From the NCBI GenBank assembly GCA_002386585.1, contig DGIZ01000193.1, positions 1-23,538 of the forward strand: DNA of 23,538 nt, given 5' to 3'. This document shows, in pieces, positions 6,996-14,463 of the stretch (the first letter of the stretch is position 1; every line of letters starts with the position of its first letter). Position numbers and translations under genes: made by a program. The notes beneath the pieces are model-generated. The model did not search any database, was not told the origin of the DNA, and saw only the letters and a list, made by a program, of their open reading frames with translations. Origin of the DNA: Brevundimonas sp. UBA4609. GTDB taxonomy: Bacteria; Pseudomonadota; Alphaproteobacteria; Caulobacterales; Caulobacteraceae.

Positions 6996-7925
6996 GTGTC
7001 TCGCAATGCCCGCACCTTCGTCGCCCTGAGCGCGGCGGTCCTCATTTCCGGCCTCGCCACCCCTTCGTTCGCCCAACGCGCGTCGCAAAACCCCGACGGT
7101 CCTCAGGTGACCGAAAGCAGCGGAAGCCGCGCCTCGCGTGGCCGCCAACGCCAGCCCCGCGCGCCCCAGCCGCCCAGCGCCGAGGAGGTCCAGGCCGCCG
7201 CCCAGGGCGTGCTGACGGCGACGAACACCAACTGCCAGATCACCGAATCCAAGCTGCTGGGCCAATCACCCAACAAGGAGTCGCTGTATGAGGTCGCCTG
7301 CGCCGCCGGTCCCGGCTACCTGCTGCTGACCTCGACCCCGCCGCAAGCAACGGACTGCATGGTGCTGGCCTATTCGGCCGAACAGACCCGCGCGCGTGAT
7401 CCCGAGGCCGACGTCGGCTCGCAATGCAGCCTGCCGGCCAACGATAACGCCATGGCCGTCATCACCGCCTTCGCCAAGGAAGCCGGCCTGGCCTGCACGG
7501 TCGACGAAGGCTCCATCATCGGCGCCAAGCCGGGCGGGGTCGTGGTCTATGAGGTCGGCTGCGCCGGCGTCGAAGGCGCCCAGATCAACAAGGCCGCCTC
7601 AGGCTGGGAAGTCGTCTCCTGCATGGAGCTGGTCTCGGCCAACGCCACGTGCCGCTTCACCACGCCCGCCGAGCAGGTCGCCACGCTGAAGGGCTGGCTG
7701 GTCGGTTCCGAAGCCGCCGCCTGCGACATCAGCCAGGCGCGCTACATGGGCAAGAACGCCAACGGCTCCTTCTATGAAGCCGCCTGCAACGGCGCCGACG
7801 GCGTCATCGTCCGCTTCGACACGGCCAAGGCCGTGCAGCAGGTCTACCCCTGCGCCACCGCCCAGCAGATCGGCGGCGGCTGCAAGCTGACGACCACGGC
7901 TCCGGCCGCTGCGCCTAACAGCTGA
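6996..7925 (+). CDS. Exported protein of three tandem four-cysteine repeats, function unknown
   Basis: I do not recognise the function. The GTG at 6996 has GGAG eight bases upstream and gives an N-terminus that is a signal peptide (MSRNARTFVALSAAVLISGL, then ATPSFA, cleavage near residue 26). An earlier ATG at 6948 would spoil it. Mature protein: a basic, Pro/Gln-rich linker (about 45-62), then three related units of roughly 75-80 residues at about 63-146, 149-221 and 225-299. Each has four cysteines (80/102/121/144; 167/189/209/219; 243/264/286/296). Shared cores are ESLYEVACAAG, VVVYEVGCAGVEG and GSFYEAACNGADG. Twelve cysteines suggest six disulfides in the periplasm or outside the cell. 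A possible promoter is TTGAACT at 6948 with GATAAA at 6965. A strong terminator follows. Confidence 0.8.
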   Translation: MSRNARTFVALSAAVLISGLATPSFAQRASQNPDGPQVTESSGSRASRGRQRQPRAPQPPSAEEVQAAAQGVLTATNTNCQITESKLLGQSPNKESLYEVACAAGPGYLLLTSTPPQATDCMVLAYSAEQTRARDPEADVGSQCSLPANDNAMAVITAFAKEAGLACTVDEGSIIGAKPGGVVVYEVGCAGVEGAQINKAASGWEVVSCMELVSANATCRFTTPAEQVATLKGWLVGSEAAACDISQARYMGKNANGSFYEAACNGADGVIVRFDTAKAVQQVYPCATAQQIGGGCKLTTTAPAAAPNS

Positions 7926-7949
7926 CCCTGATTTCAGCCTGAGGTTTCA

Positions 7950-7985
7950 GACGCCGCCGGAGCAATCCGGCGGCGTCTTTGTTTT
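7950..7985 (+). terminator. Intrinsic terminator after the cysteine-repeat gene
   Basis: A perfect 12-bp stem (GACGCCGCCGGA / TCCGGCGGCGTC) closes on a GCAA loop and is followed by TTTGTTTT. It lies 25 bp after the stop at 7925 and separates this gene from xthA. Confidence 0.93.
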
Positions 7986-8033
7986 ACCCGCCCCTCTTCC
8001 CGAACGAAGCGGCTCACCTTAGCCTTGCGTCCC

Positions 8034-8819
8034 ATGCGCATCGCCACCTGGAACGTGAACTCGGTCAACGCCCGCCTGCCCACGGTGCTGGAGTGGATTC
8101 AGGCCGCCAATCCCGACGTCGCCTGCTTCCAGGAGATCAAGTGCGTGGACGAGAAGTTCCCGCGCGAAGCCTTCGAGGACTTGGGCTACAACGTCGAGAC
8201 GCACGGCCAGAAGAGCTACAACGGCGTCGCCCTGCTCTCGAAATATCCGCTGTCGGATGTGCGGCGCGGCCTGCCCGGCGACGATACGGACGAACAGGCC
8301 CGCTATCTGGAAGCCCTGATCGAAGCGCCCCGCCCGATCCGCGTCGCCTCTATCTACCTGCCCAATGGCAATCCGCTGGGAACCGAGAAGTTCGCCTATA
8401 AGCTGGCCTGGTTCCAACGGCTTCAGAACCACGCGCGCGAACTGCTGGCGCTGGAGGAACCGCTGGCCCTGTGCGGCGACTACAACGTCATCCCCGAGGC
8501 CGAGGACGCCAAGAACCCCGCCGCCTGGGCCGAGGACGCCCTGTTCCAACCGGAAAGCCGCGAGGCCTTCCGCGCGCTGAAATGGCTGGGCCTGGCCGAT
8601 TCTCACGAACTGGGCCGCGAACCGGCCGGAACCTTCACCTTCTGGGACTATCAGGCGGGCGCCTGGCAGAGGAACCACGGCATCCGCATCGACTTCGCCA
8701 TGCTGTCGCCCCAGGCCGCCGACCGCTTCCGCGCCATCGAGACGCACCGCGAGGCGCGCGACATGGAAAAGCCCAGCGATCACGTCCCCGTCGTGGTCGA
8801 TCTGGACCTGGAGGCCTGA
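8034..8819 (+). CDS. xthA: Exodeoxyribonuclease III
   Basis: A 261-residue AP endonuclease / 3'-5' exonuclease of base-excision repair, cytoplasmic and Mg-dependent. Family residues are in place: WNVNSVNAR (6-14), E34 in CFQEIKC, the loop IYLPNGNP (107-114), D149 and N151 in CGDYNVIP, D220 in RIDFAML, and D249-H250 in SDHVPVV. The length matches ExoIII. I start at ATG 8034 (MRIATWNVNS); a TTG three codons earlier is less likely. No Shine-Dalgarno sequence is visible, so the message may be leaderless or weakly initiated. The small membrane-protein gene begins 3 bp after the stop, and GGAGG near the 3' end of xthA serves as its ribosome site, so the two are co-transcribed. Confidence 0.95.
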   Translation: MRIATWNVNSVNARLPTVLEWIQAANPDVACFQEIKCVDEKFPREAFEDLGYNVETHGQKSYNGVALLSKYPLSDVRRGLPGDDTDEQARYLEALIEAPRPIRVASIYLPNGNPLGTEKFAYKLAWFQRLQNHARELLALEEPLALCGDYNVIPEAEDAKNPAAWAEDALFQPESREAFRALKWLGLADSHELGREPAGTFTFWDYQAGAWQRNHGIRIDFAMLSPQAADRFRAIETHREARDMEKPSDHVPVVVDLDLEA

Positions 8820-8822
8820 TCC

Positions 8823-9365
8823 ATGGGCGACACGTTCAGGGCCATTCTGCTGATCGCCCTGATCGCCGCCTTCCTGACCACCGGCGTCCTGCTGTTTTCC
8901 TGGTGGATGGAGTCCGAGCGGCGACTGCGACGGGCAATGAAGAAGGCGCTGGGGGCGGCGGCCGACACAGTGGCCCTGTCAGCCCATGAAGGCCGCGCCG
9001 CCGGACTGGACCTCGACGGCGGGCAGTTGGTCGTCCTGTGGAACCGGGGCGCCATGGGGCTGGTCTACGCCTTTGAAGAGGTGCTGGGCGCCGAGATCAT
9101 CGTCGACGGCCACGTCGTCGCCCGCGTCCTGCGCGGCCAGATGCGCAAGGAGATCGACCTGGACGCGCCCGACGCCGAACTGGTCGTGCTGCGGCTGATC
9201 TTCAGCGATCCCCACAACGCCGAGTTCGAACTGGCCCTGTGGAACGGTTCTCGCACCGCGCCCGCCTCCGAGGCCGAAAAGACCAGCGGCGCCCGCTCTC
9301 CGGGCGAGGGCCTGCGGCTGGGGCGCCGCTGGTTGTCGCACGTCGAAGCCCTGATGCAACGCTGA
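8823..9365 (+). CDS. Conserved hypothetical one-pass membrane protein
   Basis: A 180-residue protein I cannot assign with confidence. One transmembrane segment (about 7-28, AILLIALIAAFLTTGVLLFS) is followed by a basic stretch (ESERRLRRAMKKA), which by the positive-inside rule places the rest in the cytoplasm. The soluble part has an alternating beta pattern (GRAAGLDLDGGQLVVLW, then GLVYAFEEVLGAEIIVDGHV), then LRLIFSDPHNAEFELALWNG. The G-x-x-Y-x-F-E-E-V and LRL-F-DP-x-x-x-F motifs faintly recall DUF4755-like proteins, but I would not name it so without a profile search. It begins 3 bp after xthA with a ribosome site inside the xthA end, so expression is tied to that repair gene; a functional link is unproven. 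Confidence 0.7.
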   Translation: MGDTFRAILLIALIAAFLTTGVLLFSWWMESERRLRRAMKKALGAAADTVALSAHEGRAAGLDLDGGQLVVLWNRGAMGLVYAFEEVLGAEIIVDGHVVARVLRGQMRKEIDLDAPDAELVVLRLIFSDPHNAEFELALWNGSRTAPASEAEKTSGARSPGEGLRLGRRWLSHVEALMQR

Positions 9366-9371
9366 TCGCCC

Positions 9372-9400
9372 TTCACGGCTTGAGTCCGGGCGGCTAGAAC
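9372..9400 (+). promoter_or_regulatory. Caulobacter-type housekeeping promoter
   Basis: TTCACGG (9372-9378) and GCTAGAAC (9393-9400) are separated by 14 bases. The -10 matches the Caulobacter sigma-73 consensus GCTANAWC exactly and the -35 differs from TTGACGS at one base. It lies just after the stop at 9365 and 40 bp before the GTG at 9440, so it should drive the RNase H-like gene independently. Confidence 0.65.
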
Positions 9401-9439
9401 CCCTCGTCCCTCCTTTTGCTTCTTTCTTCAGGAGCCCCC

Positions 9440-10360
9440 GTGGCCCGCCTCTTCGACGCCTACATCATCGCCAACTGGACCGCCGCCGAGGGCAAGAAGC
9501 TGGGCGAACAGACCCTGTGGATCGGCGTCGCCAAGCGCGACGTGCGCTTCCGCCTCTATGCCGAGACGCACAACGTCGCCACGCGCGCCGAGGGCGAGAA
9601 GCTGATCGCCGACCTGCTGGCCGAACACCGCAAGCGCGGCGACCGCGTGCTGGTGGGCTTCGACTTCGACTTCGGCTTCCCGGCCGGAACGGCTGCGCGG
9701 CTGAAACTGGACGGCCGCCCGTGGGACGCCATGGGCAGGTTCCTGGCCGCCAACATCGTCGACAAGGCCGACAACACGAACAACCGCTACCAGGTCGCGG
9801 CCAAGATGAACCGCCTGATGACGGACGAGCCCTGGCCCTTCTGGGGCGCGCCCGCCAGCCAGGCCCAGCGCTGGCTGACCACGACCAAGCCGCCCGAAGG
9901 CGCCGGCGCCGACATCCCCGAATTCCGCGCCACCGAACTGGCCGCGCGCAAGGACAAGCTGCCGCCCAAGAGCGTCTGGCAGATGCACGGCGCCGGCGCG
10001 ATCGGCGGCCTGACCCTGGTCGGCGTTCCCATGCTGCGCCGCCTGCTGGACACTCTGGGCGCCTCGACCGCCGTCTGGCCCTTCGGCACAGGCTGGCGCG
10101 AACTGACCGAGGCCGACATCGAGCCTCTGTCGGCCGTCGTCGTCGAAGTCTGGCCCGCCCTCTATGAAGCCAAGCGCAGCGTGAACGCCGAGGGCGTCAA
10201 GGAATACAAGACCCAGGCCCAGGTCCGCGCCGCCGCCGAAGCCTTCGCCCGCATGGACGACGCCGGCGACCTGCAGAAGGCGTTCGCACCGCCTGCCGGT
10301 GCAGACGAAGCCCTGATCGCCCGGGTAGAAAGCGAAGAAGGCTGGATCCTGGGGGTCTGA
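9440..10360 (+). CDS. RNase H-like (DUF429-like) conserved protein
   Basis: About 306 residues from GTG 9440, with AGGAG six bases upstream; a TTG at 9416 is less likely. The pattern is a first strand FDAYIIANWTAAEGKK (5-20), a turn into TLWIGV, then VLVGFDFDFGFPAG (70-83), DNTNNRY (111-117), WPFWG (132-136) and a late VVVEVWPALYEAKR. This matches alphaproteobacterial proteins often labelled 'molybdopterin guanine dinucleotide synthesis', which look like RNase H-fold proteins akin to DUF429; I doubt the cofactor label. Relatives as I recall them carry a D-W-S at the first strand where this protein has N12-W-T. That acid is a catalytic-type position in the fold, so the protein may be inactive or use other acids. 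No signal peptide or membrane segment. Function unknown. Confidence 0.65.
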   Translation: MARLFDAYIIANWTAAEGKKLGEQTLWIGVAKRDVRFRLYAETHNVATRAEGEKLIADLLAEHRKRGDRVLVGFDFDFGFPAGTAARLKLDGRPWDAMGRFLAANIVDKADNTNNRYQVAAKMNRLMTDEPWPFWGAPASQAQRWLTTTKPPEGAGADIPEFRATELAARKDKLPPKSVWQMHGAGAIGGLTLVGVPMLRRLLDTLGASTAVWPFGTGWRELTEADIEPLSAVVVEVWPALYEAKRSVNAEGVKEYKTQAQVRAAAEAFARMDDAGDLQKAFAPPAGADEALIARVESEEGWILGV

Positions 10361-10364
10361 CTTC

Positions 10365-10535
10365 CCTTCTCCCCTTGTGGGAGAAGGTGGCAGGCGGAGC
10401 CTGACGGATGAGGGGTGTCGACTCCGTCTTCTCGAATTTTAACGGCCGGGCGTCAGAATAGTTTTCAGGGTCGATGCGCTGACACCCCTCATCCGAGCGC
10501 CTCCGGCGCCCACCTTCTCCCACAAGGGGAGAAGG
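10365..10535. repeat. Long inverted repeat between convergent genes (REP/BIME-like)
   Basis: Two 55-base arms (10365-10419 and 10481-10535) are near-complementary around a 61-base centre. The outer 25 or so bases (CCTTCTCCCCTTGTGGGAGA, then AGGTG) and the inner GGATGAGGGGTGTC pair exactly; the middle GCAGGCGGAGCCTGAC segment pairs only partly. Each arm also holds its own small palindrome, CTTCTCCC-CTTGT-GGGAGAAG. It fills the space between two convergent genes, ending 6 bp from the recN stop, and could end transcription from both sides. This motif family is a dispersed intergenic repeat in many alphaproteobacteria. Confidence 0.85.
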
Positions 10536-10541
10536 AAGAAG

Positions 10542-12248
10542 TCAGCCGATCAACACCCGCGCCGCGGCCCGCGCTTCATCGGTGATCTCGGCGCCGGACA
10601 GCATCCGCGCGATCTCTTCCTGACGCGGGCCTTCCTCCAGCACGTCGATAGAGGTCCGCGTATGGCCCTCGACGTCGGCCTTGCGGACCTTCCAGTGGGC
10701 GTGGCCGCGCGCAGCGACCTGCGGGCTGTGCGTCACGACCAGCACCTGCGCCCCGCGCGACAGGCGTTGCAGGCGTCCGCCTACGGCTTCGGCCACGGCG
10801 CCGCCGACGCCCTGATCCACCTCGTCGAAGATCATGACCGGCTGGCGCTGGTCCTCACGGCTGGCCAGCGCCGCCTTCATCGCCAGGGCGAAGCGCGCCA
10901 GTTCCCCGCCCGAGGCCACCGTATCCAGCGGGCCGAAGGCGGTCCCCGCGTTGGTCGCCACCTCGAACCGCACCGTCTCGACGCCCAGCGGGCCGCGACG
11001 CGCCTCGATCGGCTCCAGCGTCACGCGGAATCGCGCGCGCTCCAGCTTCAACGGGCCGAGTTCGTCCATGACAGCGGCGACCAGCCGGTCCCCCGCCGCC
11101 TCGCGCGCCGAGGTCAGCAGCAGGGCCGCCACATCATAGGCCTCTATCGCGGCGGCGACGTCGCGTCGAGCCTTGGTCAGAGCCTCTTCCCCGTCCTCGA
11201 TCAGACGCAGTTGTTCACGCAGGCGCATCCGGAGCGCCGGCAGGGCCTCAACCGGGGTGTTCAACTTGCGAGCGGCGGCGCGCAAGGCGAACAGCCGCTC
11301 CTCCGCCTTGTCCAGACGGCCCGGCTCGAAGTCGAAGGCGTCGGCGGCGGCGTCGACGCAGGCCACCGCTTCCGTCGCCTCGACCAGGGCGCGGTCCACC
11401 GCCTCGGCCGCCAGCGCCAGTTTGACGATGATGGGATTGTCGCCCTCGGCCCCCGCCTGCACCGCCCGCACCGCCCGCTGGCGCGCGTGCTCCACCGCGC
11501 GCAGGGCCGAGGCCAGACGCTGGCTCAACTTGTCCCCGCCCAACAGGTTGCGCGCATCGGCCAGATCGGCGACCGCCTTCTCCGCCGCACCGAGGATGGC
11601 CCGTTCGCCCGCCAGTTCCGTCTCTTCGTCCGGCTTGGGATCCAGGGCGTCGAGGTCGGCCAGATTCAGCGCGATCTCCTCCGCCTTGGCCGCGGCCTCG
11701 GCGGCGGACGCCTCCAGTTCATCCAGATGGGCCTGCGCCGACTTCAGGCGCTCGGCCGCCCCGGCCACGCCCGACAATTGCGGCTGCAGCCCGCCATAGT
11801 TGTCCAGCAGGGTGCGGTGCGTCTTCCAGTCCAGCAGGCCGGCCGTCTCATGCTGGCCGTGCACCTCGACCAGCAGGGCGCCGATCTCGCGCAGGGCCGC
11901 CACCCCGGCGGGCTGATCGTTGACATAGGCGCGGCTGCGGCCGTCGGCCGACACTACGCGGCGCAGGATCAGTTCCTCGCCCGGCGCCGCCTCGAAGCCC
12001 CGCTCGGACAGCAGGGCGATCAGCGCCTCGTCATCCGGGGCGGTGAAGACGGCCGTGGCGGACGCCTGCTTGGCGCCGTTGCGCACCAGTCCGGCGTCGG
12101 AGCGCGCGCCCAGCGCCAGGCCCAGGGCGTCCAGGATGATGGACTTGCCCGCCCCCGTCTCGCCGGTCAGCACGGTCAGGCCCGCCTCGACCTCCAGGTC
12201 CAGGGCGTCGACAAGCACGATGTCGCGGATCGAGAGCGTGGTCAGCAT
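10542..12248 (-). CDS. recN: DNA repair protein RecN
   Basis: A 568-residue SMC-like ATPase acting in double-strand break repair on the nucleoid. The N-terminal head has Walker A GETGAGKS (29-36) and the Q-loop region VEVHGQHETAGLLD (127-140). A central coiled-coil stretch rich in Ala/Glu (about 160-400) is typical. The C-terminal head has the signature ASGGELARFALAMK (445-458), Walker B VMIFDEVDQGVGG (471-483) and the switch histidine in VTHSPQVAARG (505-515). Length fits the family. ATG at 12248 is the start; no strong Shine-Dalgarno sequence is seen. It follows bamD by 95 bp on the same strand, with a candidate LexA site in between, so it may be read both from bamD and from its own damage-responsive promoter. 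Confidence 0.96.
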   Translation of the reverse strand: MLTTLSIRDIVLVDALDLEVEAGLTVLTGETGAGKSIILDALGLALGARSDAGLVRNGAKQASATAVFTAPDDEALIALLSERGFEAAPGEELILRRVVSADGRSRAYVNDQPAGVAALREIGALLVEVHGQHETAGLLDWKTHRTLLDNYGGLQPQLSGVAGAAERLKSAQAHLDELEASAAEAAAKAEEIALNLADLDALDPKPDEETELAGERAILGAAEKAVADLADARNLLGGDKLSQRLASALRAVEHARQRAVRAVQAGAEGDNPIIVKLALAAEAVDRALVEATEAVACVDAAADAFDFEPGRLDKAEERLFALRAAARKLNTPVEALPALRMRLREQLRLIEDGEEALTKARRDVAAAIEAYDVAALLLTSAREAAGDRLVAAVMDELGPLKLERARFRVTLEPIEARRGPLGVETVRFEVATNAGTAFGPLDTVASGGELARFALAMKAALASREDQRQPVMIFDEVDQGVGGAVAEAVGGRLQRLSRGAQVLVVTHSPQVAARGHAHWKVRKADVEGHTRTSIDVLEEGPRQEEIARMLSGAEITDEARAAARVLIG

Positions 12249-12286
12249 GGGCGATCTGATTCGAGGTTTCGCCGCATCCTAGCCGG

Positions 12287-12301
12287 AAACAGAACAGGAA
12301 C
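12287..12301 (-). promoter_or_regulatory. Candidate LexA (SOS) box upstream of recN
   Basis: On the minus strand the site reads GTTC-CTGTTCT-GTTT, seven of eight matches to the alphaproteobacterial LexA operator GTTC-N7-GTTC. It ends about 38 bases before the recN ATG, and GCTAGGAT just downstream (12276-12283) could be a -10 element. recN is an SOS gene in many bacteria, which supports the call; binding is inferred. Confidence 0.5.
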
Positions 12302-12343
12302 GCAGCGCCTTAATCACGCCCCGCGCTCCTTTCTGCGACCGGA

Positions 12344-13207
12344 TCAGGCGCCGCCGGGGATCAGGCGTTGCAGCCAGGATTCGCGCTTGCCCTCGGGCTT
12401 GACGTCGAGGCTCTGGCCCCGCTCGTTCAGCAGGGCGTAGGCCTCCGCGTACCAGGGGCTGCCCGGAAAGTTGTGGCCCAGAACGGCGGCGTTGCGGGTC
12501 GCCTCCTCGGTCAGGCCCAGGCTCAGATTGACCTCGACCAGGCGATACAAGGCCTCGGGCGTGTGCGACGTACGTTGGAAATCGGGGTTGTTGATGACCG
12601 TCTTGTAGCGGTTCAGGGCCCCCAGGGGCTGGTTGGCCCGCTGATAATAGCGGCCGACGGTCATTTCCTTGCCGGCCAGCTGGTCGTTGACCATGTCGAT
12701 CTTGACCCGCGCGTCGGTGGCGTAGGTCGAACCTGGATAACGGCGCACCACGTCGCGCAGCCCCGCCAGCGCCGCCTCGGCGTAGCCCTGGTCCCGGCCC
12801 ACATCGACGATCTGCTCGAAGTTGCAGACGGCCTTCATGTAGAAGGCGTAGCTGGCCGACGGATTGCCGGGGAACAGGGCGATGAAGCGGTCAGCCGCCG
12901 CGATCGCGTCCTGATAGTTGTTGTTCTGATAATAGGCGTAGACCTGCATCAGGATCGCCCGACGCGCCCACTCCGAATAGGGGTGCTGGCGTTCGACTTC
13001 CTGGAAATAGTCGACGGCGTCCATCCAGCGCTTGGACTGCAGGCGCTGATAGCCGGTGTTGTAGAGAGCCTCGACCGGACGCTCCTCATAGGCCAGCTTC
13101 TGGCGCGGCTTGTTGCCGGCGCAGGCAGAGAGCGACAGGGCCGCGACGGCGACCGTCAACAGGGTCAGGCCGGTACGAGACTTCGAAGCGAGCAAGGGCG
13201 ACCTCAT
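12344..13207 (-). CDS. bamD: Outer membrane assembly lipoprotein BamD
   Basis: A 287-residue lipoprotein of the BAM complex, which inserts beta-barrel proteins into the outer membrane. The signal ends in the lipobox LSAC (lipidated C29 from the ATG at 13207; a TTG one codon earlier is also possible). After the linker, TPR-like helices fill the rest: ALYNTGYQRLQSKRWMDAVD, YFQEVERQHPYSEWARRAIL, YYQNNNYQDAIAAADRFIAL, and the conserved GRYYQRANQPLGALNRYKTV. Length and motifs match BamD/ComL. It heads a leftward pair with recN. In Caulobacter relatives, as I recall, lpxC lies upstream and ligA downstream of this pair; neither is here. A weak promoter candidate (TTGGCT then TTATAG) lies around 13265-13290 on the minus strand. 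Confidence 0.95.
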   Translation of the reverse strand: MRSPLLASKSRTGLTLLTVAVAALSLSACAGNKPRQKLAYEERPVEALYNTGYQRLQSKRWMDAVDYFQEVERQHPYSEWARRAILMQVYAYYQNNNYQDAIAAADRFIALFPGNPSASYAFYMKAVCNFEQIVDVGRDQGYAEAALAGLRDVVRRYPGSTYATDARVKIDMVNDQLAGKEMTVGRYYQRANQPLGALNRYKTVINNPDFQRTSHTPEALYRLVEVNLSLGLTEEATRNAAVLGHNFPGSPWYAEAYALLNERGQSLDVKPEGKRESWLQRLIPGGA

Positions 13208-13418
13208 CAAGATGCCTTCGGGACGCGGACACGCGACACGCGCCCTCGTTAGCAGGATGCGTCCTCTATAACAGCGCCCGCGCCCAAGCCAATCGGCTGA
13301 AATCGAAGATACGACCGGAACACGGCTGGACGCCGCCCCGTTCGCCGCCTAGAGAGCGCGTCCAGAAACGCGTCCGCGACTATTGGCGGGGCGATGACGG
13401 CGAAAGGATGACCGGTCA

Positions 13419-14354
13419 ATGAAGCTGCTTGCAGGCAATTCGAACCGGAGCTTGGCCCAGGCCATCGCCTCGCACCTGGACATGCCGCTGACCAAGGCCC
13501 AGGTGAAACGCTTCGCCGACAATGAGGTGTTCGCCGTCGTCGAGGAGAATGTGCGCGGCGAGGATGTCTTCATCATCCAGTCGACCTCCTATCCGGCCAA
13601 CGACAACCTGATGGAAATGCTGATCATGACCGATGCGCTGGTGCGCGCCTCGGCCCGGCGCATCACGGCGGTCATGCCCTACTTCGGTTACGCCCGTCAG
13701 GACCGCAAGACGGGCGGCCGCACGCCGATCTCGGCCAAGCTGGTCGCCAATCTGATCACCCGTGCGGGCGCCGACCGCGTCCTGACCATGGACCTGCACG
13801 CAGGCCAGATTCAGGGCTTCTTCGACATCCCGACCGACAATCTGGTGGCCACGCCGGTGCTGGCCCAGGACATCAAGGAAAACTACCCGCGCGGCGATGA
13901 TCTGATGATCGTCTCGCCCGACGTCGGCGGCGTGGTGCGCGCCCGCTCGCTGGCCAGCCGCCTGGACGCCGACCTGGCCATCGTCGACAAACGCCGCCCC
14001 AAGGCGGGCGAGAGCGAGGTCATGAATATCATCGGCGACGTCGAAGGCCGCCGCTGCATCCTGTTCGACGACATCGTCGATTCGGGCGGCACTCTTGTGA
14101 ACGCCGCCAAGGCGCTGATCGATCGCGGCGCGACCGAGGTCTCGGCCTACATCAGCCACGGCGTCCTGTCCGGCCCGGCCGTGGATCGCGTCACCAACGG
14201 CCCCTTGAAGGAGCTGGTGATCACCGACTCCATCGAACAGCCTGACGAAGTTTTGAAGTGCTCGAAGATTCGCCGCGTGTCCGTGGCTCCGCTGATGGGC
14301 GAGGCTATTCGGCGGATCGCCAACGAAGAGTCGGTCTCAAAGCTGTTCGATTAA
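13419..14354 (+). CDS. prs: Ribose-phosphate pyrophosphokinase (PRPP synthetase)
   Basis: This 311-residue class I enzyme makes PRPP from ribose 5-phosphate and ATP for purine, pyrimidine, NAD, histidine and tryptophan synthesis. It shows RFADNEVFA (31-39), the nucleotide-loop [10 protein letters not shown] (88-97), the Mg/ATP site [16 protein letters not shown] (123-138), the flexible-loop [11 protein letters not shown] (191-201) and the PRPP-binding loop [12 protein letters not shown] (215-226). Length and motifs are standard. ATG at 13419 has AAAGGA about 12 bases upstream. It is divergent from bamD across 211 bp. The lipoprotein gene downstream begins 110 bp after its stop with no clear terminator between them, so read-through is possible. 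Confidence 0.97.
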   Translation: MKLLAGNSNRSLAQAIASHLDMPLTKAQVKRFADNEVFAVVEENVRGEDVFIIQSTSYPANDNLMEMLIMTDALVRASARRITAVMPYFGYARQDRKTGGRTPISAKLVANLITRAGADRVLTMDLHAGQIQGFFDIPTDNLVATPVLAQDIKENYPRGDDLMIVSPDVGGVVRARSLASRLDADLAIVDKRRPKAGESEVMNIIGDVEGRRCILFDDIVDSGGTLVNAAKALIDRGATEVSAYISHGVLSGPAVDRVTNGPLKELVITDSIEQPDEVLKCSKIRRVSVAPLMGEAIRRIANEESVSKLFD

Positions 14355-14463
14355 GGTTCGGCTAACCATTCCCTCCGCGATATAAGGGTCTGTAGTCTGG
14401 GGCGCCGCGCGCCTCGGACGCCCGTCCAAGTGCGTATCGCTTAAGAACAAGGGAAGACCGCCG

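Noticed and set aside
9380..9385. TTGAGT as the -35 element of the promoter at 9393
   Set aside because: Only about seven bases lie between it and the -10; TTCACGG at 9372 gives the proper 14-base spacer.
10662..12440. A 592-codon plus-strand open frame over recN
   Set aside because: Antisense to an unmistakable RecN with all ATPase motifs; the product is low-complexity.
13208..13418. Search for CtrA (TTAA-N7-TTAA) or other cell-cycle operators between bamD and prs
   Set aside because: No full site was found; GCGTCC appears twice near 13358 and 13372 but without a palindromic context.
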